The translations under genes were made by a program, and so were the position numbers. Shown piece after piece: positions 25,441-34,297 of a stretch of 64,000 bases of DNA (positions are counted from its first letter, which is position 1; each line of letters starts with the position of its first letter). Under the pieces are notes generated by a model. The model was not told the origin of the DNA. It ran no database searches and was given only the letters and a program-made list of their open reading frames with translations. The stretch is from Lysobacter sp. 5GHs7-4 (GTDB taxonomy: Bacteria; Pseudomonadota; Gammaproteobacteria; Xanthomonadales; Xanthomonadaceae), in the NCBI RefSeq assembly GCF_021284765.1, contig NZ_CP089924.1, positions 1,692,001 through 1,756,000 of the forward strand. Reading direction: 5' to 3'.

Positions 25441-26052
25441 ATGAAGTTTTTCGCAAGCATGCTGCTGTGCGCCGCCGGCCTGATCGCCGCGCCGGCTTCG
25501 GCCCAGGACGTGGCCGCGGCGCCAGCGGCGACCGGCACCCTGCTCGTCGACGTCCAGCCGTTCCGCAGCGAGAAGGAGTTGCCGAAAAAGGTCGACAAGC
25601 AGCTGCGCAGCGGCGGTCTGGAATGGGGCATCCGCGACCGCCAGCTGGTGTTCACCATCGTCGGCAAGCAGCACGTGGATTTCCCGATCAACCACATGAC
25701 CCGCTACGGCCAGAGCGAAAGCCTGGTGCTGCCGGAGGGCGAGTACCGCGTCACCGGTATCGGCCTGGAGATGACCGCCGGTTTCAACGTGCAAAAGATC
25801 CTCGATCGCGGCGCGTTCGTGAACGAGGACGTGGTGGTGTTCCGGATCGAGGCGGGCAAGACCTCGACGCTGCGCATCGATCCGGTGATCAAGCGCGACA
25901 ACGCGTTCCTGCTCGACTTCTACGTGCCCACCCTGATGACCCGCGTCGTCACCGAAGCGGGCGCGGGCGAGGAAAAGCCGCTCAACCTGCGCGGCGATGC
26001 CTCGATCGCGTGGCCGAACTACAAGGGCCCGTTGAAGTTCATCGCCAAGTGA
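25441..26052 (+). CDS. Secreted hypothetical protein
   Basis: 203 residues with a signal peptide (MKFFASMLLCAAGLIAAPASA). The mature part is predicted all-beta: alternating strands such as LEWGIRDRQLVFTIVG, LVLPEGEYRVTGIGLEM and VVVFRIEAGKTSTLRIDP, ending KGPLKFIAK. I do not recognise a named family. GGGGGAATC directly precedes the ATG. It is divergent from the beta-lactamase (214-base gap) and is followed by a strong hairpin. Confidence 0.8.
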   Translation: MKFFASMLLCAAGLIAAPASAQDVAAAPAATGTLLVDVQPFRSEKELPKKVDKQLRSGGLEWGIRDRQLVFTIVGKQHVDFPINHMTRYGQSESLVLPEGEYRVTGIGLEMTAGFNVQKILDRGAFVNEDVVVFRIEAGKTSTLRIDPVIKRDNAFLLDFYVPTLMTRVVTEAGAGEEKPLNLRGDASIAWPNYKGPLKFIAK

Positions 26053-26061
26053 CCTCGCACC

Positions 26062-26086
26062 GCGGCCCGGCGCCACGCCGGGCCGC
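26062..26086 (+). terminator. Hairpin after the secreted hypothetical gene
   Basis: A perfect 11-bp stem GCGGCCCGGCG / CGCCGGGCCGC with a CCA loop, 9 bases after the stop. No T run follows, so termination efficiency is uncertain. Confidence 0.6.
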
Positions 26087-26159
26087 ATGACTTCTGGCCG
26101 GTATGCCGGCGCCAGGGCAGGGTTAGGGTGGGAGTCTTCTGGGGAAAACGGAGACTTCC

Positions 26160-27548
26160 ATGCGCCTGCGCCATCTCGCGCTGCTGCTGGCCGGCCTGAC
26201 GACCACCTCGGCCGCGCTCGCGGCCGACGGCGATCGCTGGACCTTGCCGGTCGCGGTCAAGAAACTCGACAACGGCCTGACCGTGGTCGTGTCCGAGGAC
26301 CACACCTCGCCCACCGTCGGCGTCAGCGTGGTCTATCACGTCGGCATGCGCCTGGAACCCAAGAACCGCACCGGCTTCGCGCACCTGTTCGAGCACCTGA
26401 TGTTCGAGGGCACGCCGAATGCGAAGGAAGGCGTGTTCGACCGCGTGATCACCGGCGGCGGCGGCCGCAACAACGGCTCCACCCGCGCCGACTTCACCAA
26501 CTACATCGAAGTCGCGCCGGTCTCGGCCCTGGAGCCGATCCTGTGGCTCGAAGCCGATCGCATGAAGACCCTGGACTTCAACCCGACCACGCTCAAGAAC
26601 CAGCAGGACGTGGTCAAGGAAGAGATCCGCGTCAACGTGAAGAACCAGCCCTACGGCGGCTTCATGTGGATCGACATCGGCCAGCAGGCGTTCCAGAAGT
26701 GGGAGAACAACCACGACGGCTACGGCAGCTTCCAGGATCTGGAGAACGCCAGCCTCGAGGACGTGGCCGCGTTCCATCGCGACTACTACGGCCCCAACAA
26801 CGCCGTGCTCGGCCTGGCCGGCGACATCACGCCCGAGCAGGGCTTCGCGCTGGCGCAGAAATACTTCGGCGGGATTCCGGCGCGCAAGACGCCGGCCGCG
26901 CCGGACTACCGCGAAGGCCTGAACACTAAGGAAAAACGCGTCGTGCAGTCCGACGCGCTGGCGCAGGTGCCGGCGATCGCGGTGGGCTGGAAAATGCCCG
27001 ACCGCGGCAGCAAGGACCAGGCGCCGATGGCGGTGCTGGGCGCGTTGCTCGCCGACGGCGACGCCTCGCGTTTCTACCAGGGCACGGTCAAGGGCCGCGA
27101 GCTCGCGCTCAACATGGAGCTGTTGTACGGCCTGACCAGCGAATGGGAATACGACGGCCCGACCCTGTTCGTGGTCAACGCGCTGTACAAGCCCAGCTCC
27201 AGCGCCGACGCGCTGCTCAAGGCCTTCGACGAGGAAATCGCCAAGGTCGCCGAGCAGGGCGTGGACGAGGCGACGCTGAAGCGCGTCAAGACCCAGTTGC
27301 TGGCCAACTGGTACAACGGCCTGGAAACCTTCATCGACCGCGCCGACGCGCTGGCCAAGCTGCAGACCCTGTGGGGCGACGCGCGCGTGGTCAATCAGAT
27401 TCCCGGCTGGATCGAGGGCGTGACGTCCGCCGACCTGCAGCGCGTGGCCAAGACCTATCTGACGCCGGCCAGCCGCACCGTGATCGACCGCAAGCCCGCC
27501 GCGATGCTGGCTCCGGCCGCCGCGCCCGCCGCCGCCAAGCCGAACTGA
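26160..27548 (+). CDS. M16 zinc peptidase, catalytic subunit
   Basis: 462 residues, with signal peptide. The inverted zinc motif HxxEH is intact as HLFEH (His75, Glu78, His79), and the distal glutamate is in VVKEEIRVNVKNQPYGG. This is the pitrilysin/processing-peptidase family, periplasmic here. It is followed 10 bases later by a second M16 gene lacking the motif; such pairs usually form active/inactive heterodimers. CGGAGA precedes the ATG. The C-terminus is an Ala/Pro-rich tail. Confidence 0.93.
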   Translation: MRLRHLALLLAGLTTTSAALAADGDRWTLPVAVKKLDNGLTVVVSEDHTSPTVGVSVVYHVGMRLEPKNRTGFAHLFEHLMFEGTPNAKEGVFDRVITGGGGRNNGSTRADFTNYIEVAPVSALEPILWLEADRMKTLDFNPTTLKNQQDVVKEEIRVNVKNQPYGGFMWIDIGQQAFQKWENNHDGYGSFQDLENASLEDVAAFHRDYYGPNNAVLGLAGDITPEQGFALAQKYFGGIPARKTPAAPDYREGLNTKEKRVVQSDALAQVPAIAVGWKMPDRGSKDQAPMAVLGALLADGDASRFYQGTVKGRELALNMELLYGLTSEWEYDGPTLFVVNALYKPSSSADALLKAFDEEIAKVAEQGVDEATLKRVKTQLLANWYNGLETFIDRADALAKLQTLWGDARVVNQIPGWIEGVTSADLQRVAKTYLTPASRTVIDRKPAAMLAPAAAPAAAKPN

Positions 27549-27558
27549 GGAGACGACG

Positions 27559-28983
27559 ATGCATACCCATCCGAAGCTGATCGCCGTCGCGATTTCCCTG
27601 AGCCTGGCGGTCGCCGGCATCGCCCACGCCGGCCCCAAGGCCGCCTTGCCCGCGCAGTTGCCCGCGTACGCGCCGGACCGGCCGCTGCCGGTGCCCAACA
27701 TCGTCAAGAAGACCCTGTCGAACGGGCTGGAAGTGTGGGTGCTGCCGCGCGACGGCATGCCGCGCGTGGACTACGTGCTGGCGATGCGCAACGCCGGCTA
27801 TGCCGCCGACGCCGCCGACGCGTCCGGTTTCGCCGCGCAACTGGCGGGTCTGCTCAACGAGGGCACCGCGCAGCGCGACTCCAAGGCGATCGCCGAAGCC
27901 GCGCAAGGCTACGGCGGCAGCATCGGCGCCGCGGCCAACAACGACGGCATCAACCTCTACGGCGACGCGCTGGTGTCCAATGCCGAGCCGATGCTGGCGC
28001 TGCTGGCCGAGATCGCGCGCACGCCCGCGTTTCCCGACAACGAGGTCAAGCTGGCCCAGGCCAACGCCCTGCAGGCGCTGAAGGCGGCCGAGGCGCAGCC
28101 CTCGTTCAAGGCCGCGCGCGCGCTGCTGACCGCGACCTACGGCGATCATCCTTACGCCCGCACCCAACCGACCGAGAGCATGATCGCCGCGGTCACGCCG
28201 CAGAAGCTGCGCGACGAACACACGCGCCGCTTCCGCCCCGACCGCGCGCTGTTGGTGATCACCGGCCGGGTCACGCCCGAGGACGGTTTCAAGTTCGCCG
28301 AGCGTTCCTTCGGCGACTGGAAGGCCAGCGGCGAGGCGGTGGCCGACACCCCGTCCGCGCGCCGCGAGGCCAAGCCCAGCTTCGTGCTGATCCAGCGCGA
28401 CGGCAGCGTGCAGTCGACGCTGCGCCTGGGCCGTCCGGCCATTGCGGTCACGGATCCGGACTACGTGCCGATGCAACTGGCCAGCACGGTGCTGGGCGGC
28501 GGCTTCAGCAGCCGCGTCAACCAGAACCTGCGCGAGGACAAGGGCTACACCTACGGCGCCAGCGCCGGTCTGCAGGCCGCGCGCGCCGGCGGCCGCGTGC
28601 AGGGCGGCGCGGACGTGCGCAACGAGGTCACGGGCGCGGCGCTGAAGGAGTTCTTCCACGAGTTCGAACGTTTGGGCCAGGAGCCGGTGCCGGCGCAGGA
28701 ACTGGAAGACACCAAGCGCTACATCGCCGGCGGTTACATGATCAGCAACCAGCAACAGGGTTCGGTCGCGGCGACCTTGGCCAATCAGTGGCTGATGGGG
28801 CTGCCGTCGGATTTCCTCGGCCAGTACGTGCCGCGTATCCGCGCGGTCGATGCGGCGCAGGTACAGGCCTTGGCGAAGAAGTATTTCGTGCCCGGCGATC
28901 AGTCGATCGTGGTGGTCGGCGATGGCAAGGCGGTGGCCGAGCAGCTCAAGGCCTACGGGGAGTTCGTCGCGCCGGCGAAGTGA
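27559..28983 (+). CDS. M16 peptidase-like protein, non-catalytic partner
   Basis: 474 residues, with signal peptide. It has the same fold as its upstream neighbour, but at the HxxEH position it reads GFAAQLAGLLNEGT, so the zinc ligands are gone. The partner motif region GGFSSRVNQNLREDKGYTYGA, which helps bind substrate, is well kept. It very likely forms a heterodimer with the product of 26160-27548. GAGGAGACGACG before the ATG is a strong ribosome binding site. Confidence 0.92.
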   Translation: MHTHPKLIAVAISLSLAVAGIAHAGPKAALPAQLPAYAPDRPLPVPNIVKKTLSNGLEVWVLPRDGMPRVDYVLAMRNAGYAADAADASGFAAQLAGLLNEGTAQRDSKAIAEAAQGYGGSIGAAANNDGINLYGDALVSNAEPMLALLAEIARTPAFPDNEVKLAQANALQALKAAEAQPSFKAARALLTATYGDHPYARTQPTESMIAAVTPQKLRDEHTRRFRPDRALLVITGRVTPEDGFKFAERSFGDWKASGEAVADTPSARREAKPSFVLIQRDGSVQSTLRLGRPAIAVTDPDYVPMQLASTVLGGGFSSRVNQNLREDKGYTYGASAGLQAARAGGRVQGGADVRNEVTGAALKEFFHEFERLGQEPVPAQELEDTKRYIAGGYMISNQQQGSVAATLANQWLMGLPSDFLGQYVPRIRAVDAAQVQALAKKYFVPGDQSIVVVGDGKAVAEQLKAYGEFVAPAK

Positions 28984-29016
28984 TGTGCGCGTCGTCGCTT
29001 GCGCGTTGCGCATCCA

Positions 29017-29098
29017 GCCCCTCTCCCGAAACTAAGGAGAGGGGCAGACGAGGGCAGGGGTGTCGTGCCCGGCCGAGGGGGCCCTAGCCGGGCCCCTC
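29017..29098. terminator. Two hairpins between convergent genes
   Basis: GCCCCTCTCC / GGAGAGGGGC is a perfect 10-bp stem (29017-29045). GAGGGGGCCC / GGGCCCCTC (29075-29098) is a second. Together they fill the gap and probably act on both strands. The first resembles a widespread dispersed repeat of xanthomonads. Confidence 0.65.
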
Positions 29099-29112
29099 TG
29101 GCCTGAGTTTGT

Positions 29113-29634
29113 TCAGGACTGAGTCGCGACCGCGTACTCGACGTCGAACACCCGCACGGTCGCGGGGACGTTCTTGCCGGAGCAGCTGAAGCTGGCGTCG
29201 ACCTTGAGCTTGGCTTTGGCGGGCACGGTGAATTCGCGCTCGACCGTCTGGGTCGTGCAGGCGTAGCCGTCCTTGTCGAGCGCGGTGACGTTGTTCAGGC
29301 TGTCGAGTTCGGTCACTCGGACCGGCGCCGCGCCGGCGTTCTCGAAGCCGAGGGTCACGCGCACGCTGCCTTCGGCGGGCGTCGCTTCCAGCACTTTCCC
29401 GTTCAAGGCGGCGCGCAGTTCCGCGCCGTTGGTGACGATCTGCGCGCCGTCCGCGCTGGTGCTGGCCTTGCGCCCATCGTCCACGCCCTTGCCGACGCCG
29501 GTGGCCGCGCCCTTCGCCAGTTCCACCGCCTTGGACACGGCGCCGGCGGCCGACTTCTCGGCGTTCTCGCCGGAGCAAGCCGACAGGCAGCCGATGACCA
29601 GAAGGGACAACAATCCGCGACTTGCCGTGTTCAT
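29113..29634 (-). CDS. Hypothetical lipoprotein
   Basis: 173 residues. The lipobox LSAC is near residue 20 (signal MNTASRGLLSLLVIGCLSAC). A helical Ala/Lys segment (SAAGAVSKAVELAKGAATGVGKGVDDG) leads to a beta-rich domain with VRVTLGFENAGAAPVRVTELDSL and two cysteines (YACTTQ, SFSCSG) that may form a disulfide. I do not recognise the family. The ATG at 29634 gives the lipoprotein signal; the longer frame upstream is not used. Confidence 0.8.
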   Translation of the reverse strand: MNTASRGLLSLLVIGCLSACSGENAEKSAAGAVSKAVELAKGAATGVGKGVDDGRKASTSADGAQIVTNGAELRAALNGKVLEATPAEGSVRVTLGFENAGAAPVRVTELDSLNNVTALDKDGYACTTQTVEREFTVPAKAKLKVDASFSCSGKNVPATVRVFDVEYAVATQS

Positions 29635-29834
29635 CTGCAACATCCCCTGTAAGAGTGTGGTCCCAGTGCGGGAGCGGACATCCGCGCTCGCACGCGCATC
29701 ATACGGTCTGCCGTAGTCCTCCGGCAGGGCTCTCGCCGCATCGGAGTCGCGTGGTCGCGAGTGGCCGCAGACGCACCGCATCGTCGCGCCGCAGCCTGCT
29801 GTCCGAGCGGATGCGGCGCGTTCCGCGTGCGCGA

Positions 29835-30308
29835 TCAGCCGGTCTCCAACGCATACCTCAGCAGAATTCGGGCCGCCACCGCGCCCAACACCAGGCCGAC
29901 CGCTGCGTACGCCAACGCGCTGAAAAAGAATCCCAGCCCGCCGTCGACGAAGCCGACGCCGGCACCGGTCAACAGCGCGAACAGCGCATACGAAGGAACG
30001 AACAGCAGATAGGCGATCCAATCGTGGCGATCGCCGTCCTTGCGCGGGTCCAGCGGTTGGCCGGTGACCGCCCAGCGTGCGGCCATCTTGGCCAGCAGGA
30101 AGGGCGCGGCCAGCAGCGCCGCGGCTTCCAATACTTTCAGGCCGACCACCAGGCCCACCGCGAGCAGCGCGCCGCTGATCCACCACGCGGCCTCGTGGCC
30201 GGGCGCGGCGTAGCCGGCCAGCCAGGCGCCGATCGCGAACGCGGCCGCGAACAGGCCGACGGTATAGAGCACGGCCTTGCCCGAGTGCTGCCGATCGCCG
30301 CGGCTCAT
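29835..30308 (-). CDS. Hypothetical membrane protein, about four helices
   Basis: 157 residues with hydrophobic segments at about 12-32, 42-62, 95-115 and 125-148. A charged loop with DPRKDGDRHDW lies between helices 2 and 3. There is no recognised domain. Its ATG overlaps the stop of the upstream membrane-protein gene (ATGA), so the two may form one complex. Confidence 0.75.
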   Translation of the reverse strand: MSRGDRQHSGKAVLYTVGLFAAAFAIGAWLAGYAAPGHEAAWWISGALLAVGLVVGLKVLEAAALLAAPFLLAKMAARWAVTGQPLDPRKDGDRHDWIAYLLFVPSYALFALLTGAGVGFVDGGLGFFFSALAYAAVGLVLGAVAARILLRYALETG

Positions 30309-30718
30309 GCCGCGTCCTTGCGCCGTCCGCCGATCACGCGCGCCGCCAGCCAGGCGGCCGGAATCGGCAGCGCCAGGCCGGCCACCGTCATCCACAGCGG
30401 ATGCGGAATCATCAGGCTGTTGGCGATCACGCCCAGTACGATCAGCACGCCCAGGGTCAGGGCTGCGCCGGTCTTGTGCCGGCGCGAAATCAGCGCCGCC
30501 ACCAGGCCGCCGTCGAACGCGCCCGCGACCCAGCCCAGCAGCACCAGCGCCATCGCCGCCGGCGGTGCGCCGGCGATATGCGCGGCCAAGGCGTCGGGAT
30601 CGGCCAGGTTGGTGCCGGGCGCGGGCGGGTGCAGCATCACCCCGCCGAACTCGCACAGCGTGATCGTGATCCACGCCACCACCAGGCCCACCAGCACCGC
30701 GAGTATCGTGCGTCCCAT
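30305..30718 (-). CDS. Hypothetical membrane protein
   Basis: 137 residues with four hydrophobic segments. It begins MGRTILAVLVGLVVAWITIT and has a periplasmic-type loop HPPAPGTNLADPDALAAHI, then AMALVLLGWVAGAFDGGLVAALISRRHK. This layout recurs in small four-helix proteins of unknown role. It is the first gene of a two-gene unit with 29835-30308 and is divergent from the FMN reductase gene (103-base gap). Confidence 0.75.
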   Translation of the reverse strand: MGRTILAVLVGLVVAWITITLCEFGGVMLHPPAPGTNLADPDALAAHIAGAPPAAMALVLLGWVAGAFDGGLVAALISRRHKTGAALTLGVLIVLGVIANSLMIPHPLWMTVAGLALPIPAAWLAARVIGGRRKDAA

Positions 30719-30821
30719 GTCGTGTCTCCCCCGAGCGAACGCGGCGAGCATCGCCGGTCGCGCGCATCGCCGCAAGCGGCGCCTGCGCGCATAATCGGCG
30801 CCCGTCCTCTGGAGCCAGCGC

Positions 30822-31463
30822 ATGTCCGCCAGCCCGTCCGATCCGCGCGCGCCCGACGCCGACCGCACCATCGCCACGCCGCCGCCGCGTCCGCGCCTGC
30901 TGGCCTTCGCCGGCAGCCTGCGCCAGGCCTCCTACAACCGCCGTCTGATCCCGCTGCTGGCGCAGGGCGCGCGCGACGCCGGCGCGGACGTCGAGTTGAT
31001 CGAACTGCGCGACTACCCGCTGCCGGTGTACGACGGCGACATCGAAGCGGCCGGCATGCCCGACAACGTGCATCGCCTGCAGGCGCTGATGGCCGATTGC
31101 GACGGGTTGCTGATCAGCACGCCCGAGTACAACGGCTCGATGCCGGCGCTGGTCAAGAACACCCTGGACTGGATGTCGCGCGCGACCTTGGACGGCCGCT
31201 CGGGCACCTTGCTGTTCCAGGACAAGATGGCCGGCATCGTGTCGGCGTCGCCGGGGCCGCTGGGCGGTATCCGCTCGCTGCTGGTGTTGCGCGACGCGCT
31301 GTCCAAGCTCGGCCTGCTGGTGGTGCCGCAACAGGTCGCGGTGGGCGCCGCCGCCGAGCGCCTGCCCGAGACCGGTGTGCTCACCGACGAGCGCCTGCGC
31401 AATGCCGTGCACGGCGTCGGCGCGGCCGTGGTCCGTCATCTGTGCAAGGGAGTGGTCGCATGA
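30822..31463 (+). CDS. NAD(P)H-dependent FMN reductase
   Basis: 213 residues. The flavodoxin-like fold starts after an unusual Pro/Asp-rich tail of about 25 residues. FAGSLRQASYNRRLIPLL is the phosphate-binding loop of FMN, and STPEYNGSMPALVKNTLDWMSR is the family signature. It probably reduces FMN, quinones or azo-type compounds in the cytoplasm. CTGGAG precedes the ATG. The stop overlaps the start of the thioesterase gene by ATGA. Confidence 0.9.
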   Translation: MSASPSDPRAPDADRTIATPPPRPRLLAFAGSLRQASYNRRLIPLLAQGARDAGADVELIELRDYPLPVYDGDIEAAGMPDNVHRLQALMADCDGLLISTPEYNGSMPALVKNTLDWMSRATLDGRSGTLLFQDKMAGIVSASPGPLGGIRSLLVLRDALSKLGLLVVPQQVAVGAAAERLPETGVLTDERLRNAVHGVGAAVVRHLCKGVVA

Positions 31464-31969
31464 AAGGCCAGCAGCGCGAACTGAACCTGCGGTTCCTCGC
31501 CCAGCCCACCGACGTCAATTACGGCGGCAAGGTCCACGGCGGCATGGTGATGAAGTGGATCGACCAGGCCGGCTACGCCGCCGCGGTCGGCTGGAGCGGC
31601 AAGTACAGCGTGACCGTCGCGGTCGGCGGCATCCGCTTCGTCGCCCCGATCCGCATCAGCGACCTGGTCACCGTGCACACCAAGCTGGTCCACACCGGAA
31701 CCACCAGCATGCATTTCGCGGTCGACGTGAAGGCGCGCGACCCGGGCCTGGACGACGGCGAGGCCGAGGAGCGGCTGTGCACCCACTGCGTGATCGTGTT
31801 CGTGGCTATGGACCAGGTCGAGGGCAAGCCGACCGCGGTGCCGCCCTGGACCCCGACCAGCGAGGACGACAAGCGCCTGGCCGAGTACGCGCTCAAGGTG
31901 ATGGAGCTGAGCAAGGGCATCGAGGCGACGGTGGAGCGGTATCTGAGCCATAGCGCCGACCCGCTCTAA
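31460..31969 (+). CDS. Hotdog-fold acyl-CoA thioesterase (YciA-like)
   Basis: 169 residues. The hotdog domain has DVNYGGKVHGGMVMKWIDQAGYAAAV, in which HGG and the following Asp are typical of acyl-CoA thioesterases, and a second motif IRFVAPIRISDLVTVHTKLVHTG. It would hydrolyse acyl-CoA in the cytoplasm; chain-length preference is not visible. The C-terminal helix is long (YALKVMELSKGIEATVERYL). It is translationally coupled to the FMN reductase, though no shared pathway is obvious. Confidence 0.9.
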   Translation: MKGQQRELNLRFLAQPTDVNYGGKVHGGMVMKWIDQAGYAAAVGWSGKYSVTVAVGGIRFVAPIRISDLVTVHTKLVHTGTTSMHFAVDVKARDPGLDDGEAEERLCTHCVIVFVAMDQVEGKPTAVPPWTPTSEDDKRLAEYALKVMELSKGIEATVERYLSHSADPL

Positions 31970-31977
31970 GGCTTAGT

Positions 31978-32079
31978 CCCCCCCTTTGAAAAAGGGGGGC
32001 TAGGGGGGATTTGCTGTTGCGGTTGCTTCCGTTCGAGGCCTAAAAGCAAATCCCCCTCGATCCCCCTCTACAAAGGGGG
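31978..32079. repeat. Inverted-pair repeat, CCCCCTTTG ... GGGGGATTTGC
   Basis: The left unit (31978-32014) has CCCCCCTTTGAAAAAGGGGGG and then GGGGGATTTGC. The right unit (32046-32079) is its near reverse complement, GCAAATCCCCC to CAAAGGGGG. The whole can fold into one long hairpin with a 31-base loop. A second element of this kind is at 35567. Confidence 0.85.
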
Positions 32080-32098
32080 AGGAGAAGCGGAAGCAAAA

Positions 32099-32126
32099 AA
32101 GAAGGCCGCCCTGGGGCGGCCTTCTT
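32099..32126. terminator. Strong bidirectional terminator
   Basis: A perfect 12-bp stem AAGAAGGCCGCC / GGCGGCCTTCTT with a CTGG loop. An A run (32095-32100) gives a T run for the minus strand, so it fits best as the terminator of the NlpC/P60 gene, which ends 22 bases away. Confidence 0.8.
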
Positions 32127-32148
32127 GCTTATACGGTTGAGGCGAGGC

Positions 32149-32907
32149 TCAGATGCCTTCGACGCGGCGCGCTTCCATGAACTTGCCGCTCCAGTAGCCG
32201 GTTTCCAGGCTGGACACGGTCACGTCCTTGCCGGTGCGCGGGGCGTGCACGAAGCGGCCTTCGCCCAGGTAGATGCCGACGTGATCGACCCGGCCCTTGC
32301 GGCCGAAGAAGACCAGATCGCCTTCGTTGAGATCGGCGCGGTCGCTGATCAGTTCGCCGGTCTTGGCCATCTCGCGCGAGACGCGCGGCAGTTCGATGCC
32401 CAGGGCGTTGCGGAAGACGTAGCCGACCAGGCCGCTGCAGTCGAAACCCTTGTCCGGGGAGTTGCCGCCCCAGCGGTAGGGCGTGCCGAGCAGGGCCAGG
32501 GCGCGTTGCAGCATGCCCTTGATGCGGCCTTCGCCGGCCGGCGCAGCGCCGGTGGCGGGGGTCTTGCTGTCGCCGACGGCGTTGGAATACGCCAGCAGGC
32601 GGTTCAGATCGGTCGCCAGCAGCAGGGCGCGGTCCGGCAGGGTCATCGCGTCGGGCAGCAGGTGGCGGGTGGCGGGCGCCGGGCCGTCGGCCGAGTCGCC
32701 GCTCATGGCCGAGCCGCCGGCCAGCGAGGCCACGGCGGACGGCTGCTCCTGCGCGAACGCCGGCAGCGCCAGGGCGGCCAAGCACAGGGCAAATGCAATG
32801 CGGAATGCGGCCCGCGAAACGCGGGGGGCGGTGGTGGCTGCTGGGCGGCCTTGGCAGAAAAGCTGGGTCGTCACGCGGTCATCACTAAATCGGTACCGAG
32901 CGATCAT
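32149..32907 (-). CDS. NlpC/P60 peptidoglycan endopeptidase (C40), secreted
   Basis: 252 residues. A signal segment ending LALPAFAQ follows a long n-region (about 30 residues). The NlpC/P60 domain (about 130-245) has the catalytic Cys in GFDCSGLVGYVF, His in VDHVGIYLG and the third residue in FVHAPRTG. It cleaves peptide bonds in cell-wall stem peptides. It is followed in the same direction by nothing but a terminator; a second, similar gene lies 84 bases upstream. Confidence 0.92.
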   Translation of the reverse strand: MIARYRFSDDRVTTQLFCQGRPAATTAPRVSRAAFRIAFALCLAALALPAFAQEQPSAVASLAGGSAMSGDSADGPAPATRHLLPDAMTLPDRALLLATDLNRLLAYSNAVGDSKTPATGAAPAGEGRIKGMLQRALALLGTPYRWGGNSPDKGFDCSGLVGYVFRNALGIELPRVSREMAKTGELISDRADLNEGDLVFFGRKGRVDHVGIYLGEGRFVHAPRTGKDVTVSSLETGYWSGKFMEARRVEGI

Positions 32908-32991
32908 GCCTGCCGAAGGCGAGCAGAAGGTTCAATTTTCGTTAGAGGTTCGTTAACAAGCCTGTGATTTTGCTCACATTTTGGCCGGCGA

Positions 32992-33576
32992 CTACTTCAG
33001 AACCCGTTTCGCCCCGCTGTAGTGGTCGCGCCAATACGGCCCGTCCAGGCGGTCCAGGCGGACCGTGCCGCCGCTGCTGGGGGCGTGCACGAAGCGGCCC
33101 TCGCCGACGTAGATGCCGACGTGGCTGACGCTGCCGGAGCTGCCGAAAAACACCAGGTCGGCCGCCGCCAGGCGCTCGGGGGCGATCTTCGGGCCCTGAA
33201 AGCCGGCCAGATCGCGCGAGGTCCGCGGCAGGTTCAGCGCCAGCATGTCGCGGTAGACGTAGTTGACCAGCCCCGAACAGTCGAAGCCGCTCTCGGGGGT
33301 GTTGCCGCCGTAGCGGTAGGGCGTGCCGACCAGGCTGATCGCGCGCATCAGCACGGCATTGGCCGAGACCGGATCGGCCGGTTCGACCACCGGCCAGACC
33401 CGCGGGCCGACGGTGGGGGCGGGGCGGCGCACGGTCTCGCGGCCGCCGCCGCAGGCCGCCAGCAGCGCGCAGCCCAGGCCGATCGCCAGCCATCGCAGAG
33501 CGCCGCGCGCGCGCGACGATGCGTCCCGCGCTGGCGCGGGGGCGGTGTTGCCGGGATAATGCGCGGCCTTCGTCAC
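32992..33576 (-). CDS. NlpC/P60 endopeptidase lipoprotein
   Basis: About 194 residues from a GTG at 33576; an ATG at 33657 would give 221 residues but leaves only 37 bases to the divergent slyD gene, so the start is uncertain. The lipobox is LLAAC. The C40 domain has GFDCSGLVNYVY, VSHVGIYVG and FVHAPSSGG, hence a complete Cys-His-His triad. It is about half identical by eye to its neighbour at 32149, so the pair looks like an old duplication: one lipid-anchored, one soluble. Confidence 0.88.
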   Translation of the reverse strand: MTKAAHYPGNTAPAPARDASSRARGALRWLAIGLGCALLAACGGGRETVRRPAPTVGPRVWPVVEPADPVSANAVLMRAISLVGTPYRYGGNTPESGFDCSGLVNYVYRDMLALNLPRTSRDLAGFQGPKIAPERLAAADLVFFGSSGSVSHVGIYVGEGRFVHAPSSGGTVRLDRLDGPYWRDHYSGAKRVLK

Positions 33577-33694
33577 GGCCGTTAGCTTGGCCGCTGGCGC
33601 CGGCGGCGACAAGCCTCCGCTGCGCCGGCCCGATGCCGCCGCCGCCGTCTCACCCATTCCGCGCCGCTGTGTCGGCCGCCAGTCGAGTCCCGCA

Positions 33695-34174
33695 ATGAAA
33701 ATCGAGAAAGATCGCGTCGTCCGTTTCCACTACACCGTCTCCGAGCAGGGCCAAGAGCCGCTCGAGACCTCGGAAGGCCGCGATCCGCTGGCGATCCTGA
33801 TCGGCCACGGCAACATCATCCCGGGCCTGGAGACCGCGATGGACGGTCGTGAGGCCGGCGAGAAGTTCGAAGTCGACGTGGTCGCCGCCGATGCCTACGG
33901 CGTGCGCCAGGAAGGCCTGACCCAGCGCGTGCCGAAGAAGTACTTCAAGGACGCGCGCCTGGAGCCGGGCATGCAGGCGGTGCTGCCGACCAACTTCGGT
34001 CCGCGCGCCGTGACCATCCAGAAGGTCGGCATGAGCGTGGTCGACGTCGATCTGAACCATCCGATGGCCGGCAAGGATCTGCACTTCGCGGTCGAGATCG
34101 TGGAAGTGCGCGAGGCCAGCACCGAGGAAATCGAGCACGGCCACGTGCACGGCGACGGTGGTCACCACCACTGA
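33695..34174 (+). CDS. slyD: FKBP-type peptidyl-prolyl isomerase SlyD
   Basis: 159 residues. SlyD is a cytoplasmic FKBP prolyl isomerase with an inserted chaperone flap and a metal-binding tail. GHGNIIPGLETAMDGREAGEKFEVDV is the FKBP core, the flap follows (DAYGVRQEGLTQRVPKKYF), and the tail is short but histidine-rich (HGHVHGDGGHHH). The tail suggests nickel or other metal binding, as in E. coli, where it is longer. The ATG at 33695 is chosen over the upstream one at 33587 because the family starts at MKIEKDRVV. A terminator follows. Confidence 0.95.
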   Translation: MKIEKDRVVRFHYTVSEQGQEPLETSEGRDPLAILIGHGNIIPGLETAMDGREAGEKFEVDVVAADAYGVRQEGLTQRVPKKYFKDARLEPGMQAVLPTNFGPRAVTIQKVGMSVVDVDLNHPMAGKDLHFAVEIVEVREASTEEIEHGHVHGDGGHHH

Positions 34175-34196
34175 TCGTTCGCCACGGCGACACCGG

Positions 34197-34227
34197 AACG
34201 GCCCGCGCGATGCGGGCCGTTTTCGTT
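34197..34227 (+). terminator. Rho-independent terminator after slyD
   Basis: AACGGCCCGC and GCGGGCCGTT form a perfect 10-bp stem with a GCGAT loop, followed by TTCGTTT. Confidence 0.85.
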
Positions 34228-34297
34228 TGCGGCGTGCGTGCGCCGCACCAACTTACGGCCCGTCCGCGCCGACGCGCGGGGCCGGTAGAGTGCCGGC

